A program made the position numbers and the translations under genes. 64,000 bases of DNA from Manduca sexta (lineage: Eukaryota; Arthropoda; Insecta; Lepidoptera; Sphingidae), in the NCBI RefSeq assembly GCF_014839805.1, contig NC_051119.1, positions 5,201,245-5,265,244 on the forward strand, written 5' to 3'. The notes beneath the pieces are model-generated. The model did not search any database, was not told the DNA's origin, and saw only the letters and a list, made by a program, of their open reading frames with translations. This document shows, piece by piece, positions 11,459 to 24,420 of the stretch (its first letter is position 1; each line of letters opens with the position of its first letter).

Positions 11459-12744
11459 CGACCAGTGACCGTGCTTAGGTGTGAAATCCACCATAGTTGT
11501 CTATGTGGGTGTAATTTTCAGGGATCAATCTGTGTATATCCCGTACCAATCAGGTCGGAATCATTGTGTTGATCAGCGACGAGTAATCACTTCTCGTACA
11601 CACTATCTAGTCGAGGTTTTCAAACATTTTTGTGTCATAGACCCCTTTCAAAATTTTGCTGATTCCGGTAGACCTTTTTTTTAGGTTCGCAGGGGATGTG
11701 CATTACAATACAGAGGAGGTTTGACGGTTATGTTGGAGTCACCGTGCCTTACGACACATATCATTATTGTCTGCCTATGTTGATAGGTGTAGTCAAGCCA
11801 ACATTTTAGTACCTTACGAGTACTATCAAATCAGAAAAAAATTTGTAGACCCCTATTTTTCGGTAGACTCTCGTCAAGTCAATTCAAGTTTCCCCCGGAC
11901 CTCTGGGGGTCTAACTAGGAATCAATGATCTAGATTCAACTCCACTTACCATCAGGTGCAGTGGGGTCACTTTGCCGAGCTCGCAATCAAATACGTACTT
12001 ACCTAGATATTAAATTTTCCATTTGGTTACAGTAATGTATCAGTATGGCATGAGTAAATTTCCATATTTACAGGGCCATAGCGTACGCCAAGCGTCGATT
12101 GAAGTCATTGATCAAATTAACCTCTGATACAAAATGGCGAACGACGGAAATCCCAAATTATACTTCCGAATTTTAGATATTTATACATCAAATTTTTTTC
12201 AGAGGTACGCAAAGGTGTTGGTGAATCATGGATATGGGTGAATCAATTATTTTTTGTCCAAAGTTGTGGTAAAAAATAAAATCGAAATTAATAAGAAACA
12301 CTTTTATTTTTAGGTACTTATCTAGTTAGTAACTCAGATCTCTTATTTGTCTCGTTTGAATTACCGTGTACTAAATTAATTTATATTTTTACGCAATGTA
12401 AAGTATTGTAGCCTTGCAGACAAACGTTCCGCCATACAATTTGTTGTTTTTTTAATATTCTGGCACAGCAAAGTACAGTCGGCACTGCACCTGATGGTAA
12501 GCGAGTGCCGTCCAGTTAATGTGTCGAATATTGAGATGCTTCTTCACGGTACAGCAAAAGGACCCAGGATTATAGGAAGGAGGGAGCACGCATCAAGGCA
12601 AACTATTCCAAAGCCTAATGGTTGTTATTTAGACACTACAGTCATTAGTTAAGTATGCTGTCATAAATTTTCGATTGTATTATTGTTGTTCAAAACGCGG
12701 TTCGAGCCGAAATAATTATGACTGGATTTTTCTGTCCTAAAAAT

Positions 12745-12955
12745 TATTCTGTCACAGCTCGGGGTCAGGACTTTGGCGGTGTGATAACCCCGTGCCTCGG
12801 AAAGCACGTACGGCCGTTGGTCTTGCTCGCATTTTTTTCCGTTTCACCGGACTATGAGAGTGAAGGAACAGGGAGTGCACTTGTGTATTCCGAACATATA
12901 ATCTCCTGCGTACCACGTTGGAAATCGACTCCTGGCCCTCCTAGTCTATGATACA
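12745..12955 (+). mobile_element. SINE family C, 5'-truncated
   Basis: Begins at acagctcggggtcagga and follows the 10446 body through cgtgcctcggaaagcacgt and gactatgagagtgaagga. Confidence 0.78.
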
Positions 12956-13187
12956 GTACCACGAAACCAAGAGGCAATAAATACCTAAGTATGCAATATC
13001 AAAACCGCAAAGAAATGGCGCAATAGGAACAATGTGAAATGTTAAACGTCATCAACCATGACATGTCAATTTCTAGAAACGAATGTACATAACAAGACGT
13101 AAGAATATTATATACTTGTTATTATTCATAAGTGCTGTATTTAATTTGAATAAATTTATAATTACCTAAAGTCAAAATTTTAGATTT

Positions 13188-13330
13188 ACCGCCATTTTGA
13201 AAAAGCGATCCTGATTCAATCTTCAATCCGATTCTGAGAATGAGTCAAAGAAAATGAATCATTTGTTATGCAAAAAAAACTTTGTTCTGATTGGTCAATA
13301 TTTTAAATCGAAAAGAGTTTTTTTAAATTT
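13188..13330. repeat. Foldback repeat family, intergenic copy
   Basis: gccattttgaaaaagcgatc at the left, aactttgttctgattggtca inside; the right arm is poor. Confidence 0.55.
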
Positions 13331-13920
13331 TATTTCGATGCGGTGCGGTTATAGGTAATTTTTATATGTCGATGGTAATTTTACAATAGGAACCTACAGG
13401 GCAGGTCTATAGAAGCATTATGAATTGAAAGCTTGCTATCGGTTTCTTATGGTATGATAAGTTTAGACGAGCAAGTCCTTACAACAATATATTATTTTAT
13501 TAAAAAAAAAATGTATAGGTTTTTTAACAAAATTATAACCCAAAAATTTGTATTCCGAAATAAATATTAAGTGTCAACGAGAAAAGATACTTAAGTGAAA
13601 TTATTTAAGCGTAATATTAATGCTAACTTCAATGGGTTATATCATTATTAAATTTAAAAAGTTATGATTAAAATAAATCTGCGAAGTGAAATATAAAACA
13701 AGCAAAAGTTAAGTTATTGCGCAAGAACTTCCGTTTATTTCTCAATTAGTTACAATTCTTCGATAATTCTATACACTCTCAGCTTTTCTTTCTATTTCGA
13801 TATTTTGACGCTGGTAGAGCATCCATAATTATCCAGGAATTGTAATTTAATGGGCAATGAAGGTCACTTACCAAGGGGATTTACCTACTTACCTACCTAT
13901 GTTATTTATAGTATGAAATT

Positions 13921-14500
13921 TAAATACACATACACGTCACGCATGCCCGAAGAGGTAGGCAGAGGTGCAACCAGGGTACCCACTTTTGACAACTGTGTTC
14001 CTTTATTATGTGATAGGTGAGCCTGTCCCCATAATAATATCAGCCCTGTATATACCGTCCCACTGCTGGTCACGGACCTCCTCTACTACTAAGAGGGATT
14101 AGGCCTTAGTCCACCACGCTGGCCTAGTGCGGGTTGGTAGACTTCACACACCATCGAAATTCCTATAGACAACTTCTCATATGTGCAGGTTTCCTCACGA
14201 TGTTTTCCTTCACCGTTAAAGGCGAACGATAAATTCACAAAGAATACACACATGATTTTAGAAAAGTCAGAGGTGTGTGCTCTTGGGATTTCAACCTGCA
14301 GACAATCGTCTTGGCAGTCCGTTTCACACCCAACTAGGCTATTGTCGCCTAGTTAAGTTCGCCTGTCCCCATATCGGGCACAAATTCTGGACGCCTGGTA
14401 TATATTGAGTAGAAAAATCCAATATCACTGCTTGGGATTCACATCTGGGACTTCAAAGCAGCGTTGTACCACGCACGCAATACTTCTACGCCACCGGGAC
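13921..14500 (-). mobile_element. SINE family A copy (minus) split by a nested SINE B
   Basis: The family A sequence occupies about 13921-14032 and 14361-14500. Between them lies a complete minus-strand family B SINE, 14033-14360. The split occurs at gcctgtccccat, which is repeated on both sides as the target duplication. Confidence 0.88.
14033..14360 (-). mobile_element. SINE family B nested in SINE A
   Basis: A 328-bp element starting (plus strand) with ataataatatcagccctgta and ending in the tRNA-like head complement. The flanking 12-bp repeat gcctgtccccat is at 14021-14032 and 14361-14372. Confidence 0.88.
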
Positions 14501-15216
14501 AAGGAACATAAATTATGTTATAATAAATTAGTGGTAGGTCTCTCATACGTGAGAGTCCGCCTGGGTAGGTACCACCGCAATGTATTTTTCTGCCGCCAAG
14601 CAGCAGTGTGTAGTCACTATTGTGTTCCGGTTTGAAGACATTGTAGCCAGTGTAACTACTGGACATAATAACACTTAACATCTCATGTCTCAGGATGGCG
14701 ACCACAGTGGAATACCAAACAATACTTTGTAATTCAAGTTGGATGGTGTTTCTATTGTTATTGCGCGTATCGCTTACCATCAGGTGAACGGCAAGTTCGT
14801 TTTGTCATTCAAAACAATAAAAAAAAGTTATAATATAAATTCCAGTGCATCCTTATCGAAATTTATATTATTTTCCATAGCTTACGCATTGAACTAATAT
14901 TTCCTCAATTATTTGTGTTGTTTCAATACATTACGCACGAGGTATGTGACCGCAGTTAATGACGTTTGAATCCATGATAGCAACGTAGTCATAACATTCA
15001 GTTAACTATTACTCCTTGTTACACCAAATTTATTAATCATAAAGTAAAATTCACAAAAAGAGCTAACACAAACGTCGATAAAGCCCTTTAAAGTTGCCAT
15101 AGCATAAACGTCGTTATGGTAAAGGCAATAAGAATTGCCACAACACTGATGTGAAAGTAAAGGCCATATGAGTTGCCAGAACACAAACGAGGCTATAGTA
15201 TATACCACAATAATAT

Positions 15217-15535
15217 ATATAATAATATCAGCCCTGTATTATATACCGTCCCACTGCTGAGCACGGGCCTCCTCTACTACTGAGAGGAATTAGGCCTTAG
15301 TCCACCACGCTGACCTAATGCGGGTCGGTAGACTTCACACACCCTCAAAATTCCTATCGGAAACTTCACAGGCATATAGGTTTCCTCGACATATTTTTAT
15401 TTGCCTTATAAGCAAGCGCTAATTCACACATCATTTTAGAAATATCAGAGGTGTGTGCCCTTGGGTTTTGAACCTGCGGACGTTCGTCTCGGCAGTCCGT
15501 CCCACAATCGCAATCGGCTATCGCAGCTTAAAAAG
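15217..15535 (-). mobile_element. SINE family B, minus strand
   Basis: Nearly full copy from taatatcagccctgtatta to the head complement ggctatcgcagc. Confidence 0.82.
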
Positions 15536-16699
15536 TACTATTATTTATTATAAGTACTTATTTTTTATTATTAATTTTACTTCAATAACTTCTATGTATT
15601 ACTAAACACTTCTGTTAATGATGCAAAAGTTTGAGGCGACTGTTCGTTTGTTATTAAAAATAAATGGCAAAACCGCTAGACGGATTGAGATGAAATTTTG
15701 CGTACAAATAGACCATGTCCCGGATATATTATGGTATGGTATGGACATATACGGTATTATATAAGCTATTTTTATCCCAGAAAATCATGTAGCGGGACGT
15801 TTGTTCTGAAGGTTTGTCAAGCGTGCAAAGCTGCAAGCAACACCTTGTACTTTAATAAATGGTTTTCAATCATAACCGTATAAAATACAGTTAGGTACCC
15901 TCATACTAGAAAATCATTTCACGCATGCGCAAAGACGTCATCACGCGTTTTTCCTTTTATTTACGAATTAACCAGTCAAGTAGATAACCTTCAAAATATC
16001 CAGTTTTCGGAAAAAATAATTAGTATGAACATGGCGGCCATAACACTGAAGTCAGCAACATGACGCTATTTACTTTATTTTAGAGATTGTGAGATATATC
16101 TCTAAATATACTTACATAATTTAAAATTAGTTTTAGAATAAATGAAAATTAAGTGATACTAATCAAATTAATAAGAATTTAATAAAACAACGAATGGCCA
16201 CTCGAATCTTTTATCTAATAAAGTTATGTCAAACATTGCGAAAATTTTAATTTTGGCACGGCAAATCACCAGCTATGGGTTTTAATGTTTGAGAGAATTT
16301 TAAACTAATCTAGTAAATGAAGAAAACCGTTTCTTATTTAAATTAAAAACACAAAAATATGGATGCAAATGCAAATGTGTTAGCGATGAGGTAAGATCCA
16401 TAGAGTAAGTAATATACTACGTAAGATAAGGCCCTAGACCATGCAAACAATGGAACATCAATTCTATTTTTAAATTTTAAATCTTGAGAATTCTTTTTCT
16501 AATAATGCCAGTTATTCAGCCATTAAATTTAAATAGGTTCAAAAGTGTTTGCAAAAATCAACATTTATTACTCATAGTAACATTAGTCAATGATTTAATT
16601 GGGACCACTGTACATATTGTTACATAAACAAGCACCGTATGTGACACACTCACAGAGTAAACCGGCTGTGGGCCTAGACGGACGTGTTTTGTGTTAACA

Positions 16700-19600
16700 A
16701 TGCATTTTGCTCTCGTGTTGTGTGTTTTCGGGATAGCATTCGCGAACGGGCGTAAGTATAATCATATTTTTTTTTAATTTTTCATCTAACTTTGATCGAT
16801 ATAAAAACTTTTTGTTAATTATCTGCGTTGATTGTATTTTCTTCATTTCTATGTTTAATATGAGGCGTAAATCGTTAGACCTTAGCAAGATAGGTCAATT
16901 ATTTTCTAACTCCGATAGTCTATTGGAGGTGTCCGTAGACAATTTTTTTTTGTTTCTAAAGACGCTCGAGGCACCGTTTTTTAAATCAGCCATAGACCTG
17001 ATTTCTAAATACAAAAAGTATTCAACCAACTAAAGACTTGTGTGTTTTGCTTTAAGCATGTTTTTATGGTAATCCAATAACTTAGTCAATTAGTCAAAAG
17101 TTAGTAAATAGTAAGGGATTCTCATACTTTGTCTCCATATCTATGTTTATACATAGATAGTCATAGACGCAAACTCAGGAGATAGTTGGAAAATTTGTTT
17201 TAGACTTGCGGAAATCTATCAACTGTGCAAAATGCAATAGCAAAGATGTAACTTCTTGTAAATTTTCTATTAGGAAGCAGGCAACACAAAGGTTACTCTT
17301 TTAATGTTTTAACTCTAGTTATATTTCGAGCTAGGTTAATAGCCCTACGATAAATGTTAACTGGTTTACAATGATCTTACTTATTCGATTTTGTGTAAAA
17401 AATTTACTCATCAATTATTAATTTGGATTAATCAACAATATTATTAGTAAACGGATTAACGAAATAAGATAATTGAAAATACCCGTTACCCTTTCAATCC
17501 GATTAATGGGTCCCTGTTAGGGTGAAATTTTTCAAAAGGGAACCGAACACAACATATGGGTACTAATATGCATGAATGCGTTGCAAATTGTTATGATAAT
17601 TAGATTCTACATAAAGGAAAGCCGACAGGAATCGGGTTATAAGGACCCTTCACTGCCTGTTAGTAATATTGGGGCTTCTTTATTAAGGGAGTTTAGGTCT
17701 TACTACACTGTCTTATTGCGGGTTTGTAGAGTTCAAATTCGGAAATCGTATAATATAATTGAGTTTCCACACAATGTTTTTATTTGCATGTAAATTCGGT
17801 TGAATATTGTTTAAACTAATTTGGTAAGAGAGTTTCCCGCCCTTACACGCACTATTACAGCTCCTGTAAACCAGAATCAGCAGTGGCACGCATTATGACA
17901 CCGAGCGGTGAAGCTCGGCGAGTCTCAGGGAAAACTAATTTGATTATTTTGGTACACAACCCCAAAGCACCTGATGGTATGAGTGGAGTCCAGAGTATCG
18001 ACTGATGTTATATGTTTCGCCAGTTACAATTATATCGGCCTGTTTAATCCGGATCAGAGGCGGCCTTTGGGGGAAGCGAACCCGGCAATCACCCGGGACC
18101 TCGCGCTTAAAGAGGCCTCGCGCGGTGCTCGCAGGACCTTTTTTTTACGTTCTTACCGATGAAACTGTTAAAGCAGGGAAACGTGTTTTACTCTGCCCGG
18201 GGCCTCGCGTCTATCTCTTTTTGCTTTCGCCTGGGGCCTCGCATCGTTTACGGCCGTCACTGATCCGGATATATACAATTTGATCCCGGAATGCGATACA
18301 CTTACGTAGGCTATTACAGCGGGTTTTAATACTTGCATGATTAATACATGTATGTGGTGATTGTTATCCGGGCGGATACAAATACCCTACCATCGGCATT
18401 CGATGATTGCTTTTTTATTCAAACATCTATCTTCGTGTGATGAGTATTGTGCGGTGCTGTGCATTAATTTGTAATACAACATCTGAGACTTCTCACTATC
18501 CATTTGAAATAGTAGTTGTGAAAGTACTCAATAAAAGACTGACAAAGGTAAATAGTCTCACTCACTTTTTCTTACTTACTTTCTCACTTTTTTCCTCTTC
18601 AATGGTAAGCAGAGGTTATATTGCATAAACATTTGACCAATCGCTTGGCTTGTGGTAGGAGGACCACCGTATACAAAATGTTAAAACCCATGTAAGTGTG
18701 TCGCGTTCCGGGATCAGCCTGTGTATATCCCGTTCCAACAGGCCGACATAATTGTGTCGACTAGCGAGGGGTAATCATCTTTCATCAGTCGACCTTCCAT
18801 TGGACTCCACTCCACTTATCATCAGACGCAGTGGTCACTAAAAAGCACATACACACCCATCTCTTGTTAACCCAGAAGGGATAGGCAGATATGCAATTAG
18901 GCCACCGACTGTTTGTCCCAGGACGTGAAAAAGGGAAAGCCATCATAGGCACCATTTAATACATTGTAAAATAATACAAAGATTTGTAATATCTATTTAC
19001 TTTTACAGAGAATTGCTCGACGCCAAACGGAGATGGGGGTACCTGTAAATCTCTTTATGAGTGTGAAATTTACCAAAAAATGTTCCGGAAAACCAATCGG
19101 ACGCCGCAAGATGAACAATTCTTGAGGAACTCCAAATGTGGGTTTGAAGGGAAAGTACCAAAGGTAAGAAACCTTTGATAAATATTGGGCATTATCAGAA
19201 GCGTAGTGTAATGCCATGCAGTGTTCTATAATTCAATATTTTGGATAACGTTGGTATGTTTATGGGTGGTCGTGTCGGCTTGTCAGATGAGCGGTTGCTT
19301 GTCTTATCAGTCACTCATAAAAAAAATAACATTCAGTCGTTCATACCTACGTATTCAATCTGTCACACCCAGGGCTTTTTTGTGGGAGCACGCGGATGCA
19401 CGAGTGCCCCTAAAGGAAATTTCGAAAATATCGACACAAATGCCATTAAGAAGTACAGGAACGGAGGGGTTACCAAAAATGATCGCCTTGCAACTTTCGA
19501 GAATTAGCGTGCTCCCAAAAAAGAACTAACAATAAGGCCTGGTCACATGCGTAACCAGTGGCACACTTAACTAAGGTAAAGTTCTGGGTGGCTGATTTTG

Positions 19601-22600
19601 CTAGGTCTTTTTTCTAATTGCCTAAAGACTTAAACCAATAAATAAAAGCTCCATTGCCCATAATATTAGCACAATCACTTTTAAGCAAATCTTAATGGTT
19701 AAAAAAGTACTACAAGATATCGAAGTATGATCGTACTATTGACAAAGCTCCCTTGCAGGTCTGCTGCCCTGATACAGATAAGTTGACATGCATCACGCCC
19801 GACGCCAATGATGGACAGTGCATCAACATTCGAGATTGTCCTGCGCTCTCAGAGATGCTGAAGGAACCAAACAATACTGTTAAAAGAGACTACCTCAAGG
19901 CTTCCGTGTAAGCTATTATTATCAACTTTGCGCGCAGATTTACTCGTGTTAATGTCCATTTCCAGGATAAAGATTAGCCGATAGCACTTAGAGTTCAATT
20001 ACCTACTAAAGAAAGGATTTTCAAAATTTGTTCAGTAGTTTGATAACAAACTAATAATACTTCGGTATAATATTAGTTTAGATCTAAAGCTTTAAAGACG
20101 TTCTGGGATTGAATATGTTTATCGTTTACTTTTGTACGTAGTACATATATATCGATGACCTTTGGGACTTTTGTTATATGGCTGAACATTCATATACTAA
20201 TAGGAATTTACATCATTATATTTTTTTTAATGTAATTAGGTTTATCAGCGCATACATCCTGATTCTTCTCGTATTATGAGAACATTGTAGTCAGTGTAAC
20301 TATTGGACATAATAAGACTTAACATCTCATATCTCAGGATGGCGAGCGCAGTGGAATACCAATACTTTGTAATTTTAGGTATTGGATGTTTCTATTGATT
20401 ATGGAGGGTCGTATTGCTTACCACAACATGAAAGGCAAGCTCGTCTCGTCATTTAAAGCTAAAAAAAACGTTTCAGTATAGTAGAGATCATATAACGAAT
20501 ATATTATCGATTGACGAGAAATTATTTCAGCTCAGCTTTAAGTTAAATACCTATACATTGCAGACCCGGTATACTACTTCATGGGTCACTTCAATATGTT
20601 GTTCTAGCTGCCCCGGGCCTGAGGATCCTAGCGTGTGCTGCGGACCGGCGCCTCGGTTGCAAGAGCCACTGTACGAACAGTGCGACACTAAAGTGTCGGC
20701 GCTGCCGCCCGACCCCGACAGCGACTGCTGCGGCGTCGACAGCACCGTGGGAAACAAGATTATAGGTTAGTGTTATATATTTTGAACTGGGACCTTCGCA
20801 AAACCTTCCTTTACAAAATAAAAAAAGAATCAAGTAAATCGGACCACAAATTTTGTAATAATCGCTGTAAATACATAAATTCCTAACATAGCACACACTG
20901 TGTTTATGGGTGTCTGAAGTCGTCTAATTTTTTATGACTCTTCGGCCTTTGTTATAAAAATATTATGAATAGATTAAGCAGGTCGATTCGAAGTTCGCCT
21001 GCTCAATAAAACGCGAACATCAGAATTATAAACCCAAAGTACATCACTCTACTGATCTGAATAAATAATAATATCAGCCCTGTATTATATATTGTCCCAC
21101 TGCTGGGCACAGGCATCCTTTACAACTGAGAAGGAATAGGCTTTAGTCCATCACGCTGGTCTAGTGCGGATTGGTAGACTTCGCACACTCTCAATATTCC
21201 TATAGAGAACTCCTCAGGTACGCAGGTTTCCTCACGATGTTTTTCTTCACCGTTAAAGCAAGCGATAATTCACACAGAATACCCACATCATTTTAGTAAA
21301 GTCAAATGTGTGCTCTTGGGTTTTAAATCTGCGGAGATTCGTCTTGGCTGTCCGTTCCAAACCTAACTAAGCTATCGCCACTTACCTACTTCTCACTGAT
21401 GTGGATACCTTCAGAAATTACAATAGTATCTCTTTATGTAATATTTTCAGGTGGCAATGCGACCGCCATCAATGAGTATCCGTGGTTGGTGATAATTGAG
21501 TACGAACATCCGATAGAGAAGACCAAGTTGATGTGTGGAGGAGCCCTCATCAGCGGTAAATATGTGCTCACCGCTGCGCATTGTGTCAGCGGCGCTATCC
21601 TCAACGAAGGTACTCCGTAAGTAAAACACTTTTTTAAATTACTTATTTATTATTTTCTGCTTGCATTAGTTTTTAACAATCAGTGCAGTCGTAGTCCCCC
21701 GATAGGCTGACATAAATTATTTATTTCGAATATAGATCAATTTTCGGATTTGCATATATTTTTAATATATACCTAATAATAATATCAGCCCTGTATATAC
21801 TGTCCCACCATTATGATTTATTATGATTAGGCTTTACACCACGCTAGCCTAGTGCGGATTGGTAGACTTCACACACCCTCGAAATTCCCATAGAGAACTT
21901 CTCAGATGCGCAGGTTTCTTCACGATGTTTTCCTTCACCGTTAAAGCAAGCGATAATTTACAAAGAATACACACATAATATTTAGAATAGTCAGAAGTGC
22001 ACGCCCTCCGATTTCGAACCTGCGGACATTCGTCTCAGCAGTCCGTTCCACAACCAACTAGGCTATCGCCGCTTTTTATATATAATAATACCTATACAAA
22101 CATCAATTTTATTTAACCATGCCAAATCTCACAATCCTCCGTATGCACTATATACAAGGGTACAAATTTCTTATATAAATATACCATGTATTCCAGTAAA
22201 TTCGTGCGTTTGGGTGAATACAACATCACTAACAAAGGCCCAGATTGCGTGCCGTCCGCATTCGGTGATCCCGATTGTACTGACGACATGATCCTAGCGC
22301 CCATTGAGGAGATCATCGTCCATCCGGAGTACGACAGGTTCGACCTTGACAAGAGGCATGATATAGCACTCATCAGGCTCAAGATCTACGCTCCATATAC
22401 AGGTATGTTACGTCTTAAGCCTTAGGTAAGGCCAGGGGCTGTGGGTTGTATCTATACTATTCTATAAAGCTGTAGAGTTTGTTTGTTTGAACGCGATAAT
22501 CTCAGGAACTATCGGTTCGAATTGAAAAATTCTTTTAGTGTTCGATAGCTCATTTATCGAGGAAGGCTATAAGTATAGGCTATATATCATTATTATATGA

Positions 22601-24053
22601 TCAATGGAATCGGAGCAGAAATGAAAAATGTTGCAGAAACGGGAAAAATTTATTACTTTTGAGAGCTTCTGTGCGTGCGCTGCTTAAACGGTTAGAGATG
22701 TTTATTAGAAGTAAACGCAGTAACTGAGAACATATTTGGATGAAATTTGGCACTAGGGCAGACCATGTCCTAGAATAATACATAGGCTGCTATTCCAGTA
22801 ATTTACTCTCACGAGAAATCATATTCTATTCAAAATAGATGGCGCTGGTGTCGCATTGGGAAAGGTTTTTGACGCAGTCGAAGCCGTGATCAACACCTAG
22901 TATACTTATTGGTTTTATTTCCAGATTTCATCCGTCCCATTTGCCTGCCGAAGGTCGATTACTCGCAGTCGCCGCCGGCAGACTTGTCATTTTACGTCGC
23001 GGGCTGGGGACGGTACATAGAAAACACTACAGCCAAAATATATCGACGAAGCTCTGTGAAACTACACGTGGAAGTACCTTACGTGGTTAGAGATGTAAGT
23101 TTTAATTAAGTGCACGGTAATATGACCCCAATGCACCTGATTAGTAAGGTGTATATTGAATATCTATGGACTAGAGATTATTCATGCCTAATCCACACAA
23201 GGCCTGTTCGGACTGCTATAAATAAAACCTTTCCAGAAGAATCTAGAAATCTTGAAACTAGGGACCCATTAATCGGAAGGGTTAAATGGTTTTCTCAATA
23301 ACCTTTTCATTTGGTTAATACCTTTACAGGTTAATACTTAAATATTATCGATTAATTAAATGAATGAACACAATTTTTATTTACGCAAAAAATAACCTTA
23401 TGTAAGAACCTGATTATAAACCGGTTAACACTTTTCGTATAATATAAAGATACTCATCTATTAGGGCATGGTGGGACACTTAAAAACCTTAACAGTCAGT
23501 TAAATGATTTAATAAGCCGCTAAAGTAACTAACAGAGCATGGTGAAATTAGGCCTTATCCTGGAAAAATAACCAGGGTTAAACCCAGTATCTGAATTTGA
23601 TGACGGCGCTTCAGGGCAGTGCGAACTTTTGGGCGCCTGTTTAGTTTAATGTAGGTATGAGCCAAGAGAAGCCCCAAACCTCGGGGCTCCGTATATGGCT
23701 GATACAGTGGTAGCTGCCCCTTGGTTAAACCTTTAAAGAGGTGTAACATTTCGATCACTCTCAGAAACAACTTTTTTTCACAGCAATGCCAAGCAGCAAT
23801 AAGAACAATTCCAGGCGTAGAAAACATAGTTTTCCGAAGTGGACAGATATGCGCTGGAGGTGTTTTGGGCCAAGACTCTTGTAAAGGCGATTCTGGAGGT
23901 CCCCTCATGTATGAAAGCAAGGAGACAAGAAAATATGAAGTCGTCGGCATCGTCGGCTCAGGCGCACAGGAATGTGGCCAGCCAGGCATACCCGGGGTCT
24001 ACACTTACATCTACGAATACCTTCCATGGATCAGACAAAATATTAGAGTTTAA
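16700..24053 (+). CDS. PPAE: Prophenoloxidase-activating protease (double-clip serine protease), copy 2, complete
   Basis: Secreted zymogen of the melanisation cascade; the family cleaves prophenoloxidase in haemolymph. Exons: 16700-16751, 19009-19163, 19759-19907, 20608-20765, 21451-21616, 22197-22402, 22925-23094, 23784-24053; the total is 1326 nt, 441 aa, with phases closing at every junction. Residues 1-16 form a hydrophobic signal peptide. Clip domain 1 has cysteines 20, 30, 36, 61, 71, 72; clip domain 2 has 80, 90, 96, 120, 129, 130. Activation is predicted at Lys169|Ile170 (GNK|IIGGN). Triad His215, Asp282, Ser389; Asp383 in the specificity pocket implies cleavage after Arg/Lys. The two-clip layout and length match Bombyx PPAE and Manduca PAP-2/PAP-3 as I know them. 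The exon 4 acceptor (at 20608) was chosen because it completes clip 2; an upstream AG at 20562 would add a stop-containing or misphased stretch. The exact orthologue assignment is inference. Confidence 0.92.
18055..18262. mobile_element. hAT-type MITE (copy in protease copy 2 intron 1)
   Basis: 208 bp, CAGAGGCGGCC at the left and GGCCGTCACTG at the right end. It is flanked by the 8-bp duplication atccggat at 18047-18054 and 18263-18270. GC-rich interior (gcctggggcctcgc). Confidence 0.88.
18640..18845 (+). repeat. Dispersed repeat D, copy in protease copy 2 intron 1
   Basis: gtcgcgttccgggatcagcc, caacaggccgacataattgt, tcatcagtcgacctt and ccacttatcatcag mark the family. Confidence 0.75.
19375..19523. 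mobile_element. Short MITE in protease copy 2 intron 2
   Basis: 149 bp with inverted ends ctttttt(gt)gggagcacgc (19375-19393) and gcgtgctcccaaaaaag (19507-19523). It creates two overlapping spurious ORFs. Confidence 0.62.
21066..21380 (-). mobile_element. SINE family B, minus strand, in protease copy 2 intron 4
   Basis: Nearly full copy 70 bp before exon 5; head complement aagctatcgccac. Confidence 0.82.
21776..22075 (-). mobile_element. SINE family B, minus strand, in protease copy 2 intron 5
   Basis: A second family B copy in the next intron, with a small internal deletion after ctgtatatactgtcccacc. Confidence 0.8.
22440..22910 (+). repeat. Dispersed 'gcggcttcgcccgcg'-type repeat in protease copy 2 intron 6
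   Basis: Contains gaacgcgataatctcaggaa, tggatgaaatttggcac and gacgcagtcgaagccgtgat. Related stretches: 27560-27825, 37368-37660, 38610-38945, 52178-52700 (minus) and part of 15640-15800. Unclassified. Confidence 0.6.
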
Positions 24054-24189
24054 TTTAGAATAATAGACAATTTTTTTGTTAATATTTTCTATTATTTCTT
24101 TCTTCAAGCCTTTGTTTACTGCAATCGTCATCAGATGGTATAACCTTGCCTTAAAATCCTTAGAGTGACGTCGGCATCCTCGGTTTAAA

Positions 24190-24420
24190 CTCAAAAGCAC
24201 AAGCCCTTTTCCCCGAAGAGGTAGGCAAAGATGCACCTAGGGCTTTCACATTTCACCATGACCCGTGCGATAAGGAGCCACACTATTGTCATCGGGCACA
24301 AATTCAGCCTCAGATCTAATACTGAGAATAGAAAATATCACTGCCCGACCCGGGATTCGAACCTCAGCAGGTCTTACCGGTTAACAGCTCAGGGCTTCGC
24401 GGTGCTTAGACTGACTTTGT
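24190..24420 (-). mobile_element. SINE family A relative, minus strand, downstream of protease copy 2
   Basis: Reverse copy with cccgaagaggtaggc at one end and a B-box complement (ggattcgaacc) at the other. It produces spurious ORFs on both strands. Confidence 0.7.

Larger units (their letters stand above)
4852..16699. other. Intergenic spacer between the two protease copies
   Basis: No host exon recognised. Contents: inverted-repeat element with THAP remnant (5300-6735), a curious GGATCCG-rich segment (7200-7690), MITE 8036-8239, SINE B at 8505, a non-LTR tail (9104-9320), SINE C copies, hAT MITE 11249-11458, nested SINEs at 13921-14500 and SINE B at 15217-15535. The remaining AT-rich stretches show nothing I can name. 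None of the reading frames above 60 codons here resembles a known protein apart from the THAP remnant. Confidence 0.75.

Noticed and set aside
14439..14780. 113-codon minus-strand frame
   Set aside because: The start overlaps the SINE A head; the rest has no recognisable domain, codon pattern or splice partners.
20563..20607. Alternative upstream start of protease exon 4
   Set aside because: An acceptor at 20562 would insert residues that break the clip-2 cysteine spacing; the acceptor at 20607 restores C-x8-CC and the correct phase.
20551..20896. Minus-strand frames over protease copy 2 exon 4
   Set aside because: Mirror frames of the GC-rich exon encoding the end of clip domain 2 and linker.
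23555..23989. 144-codon minus-strand frame
   Set aside because: Antisense of the last exon of protease copy 2.
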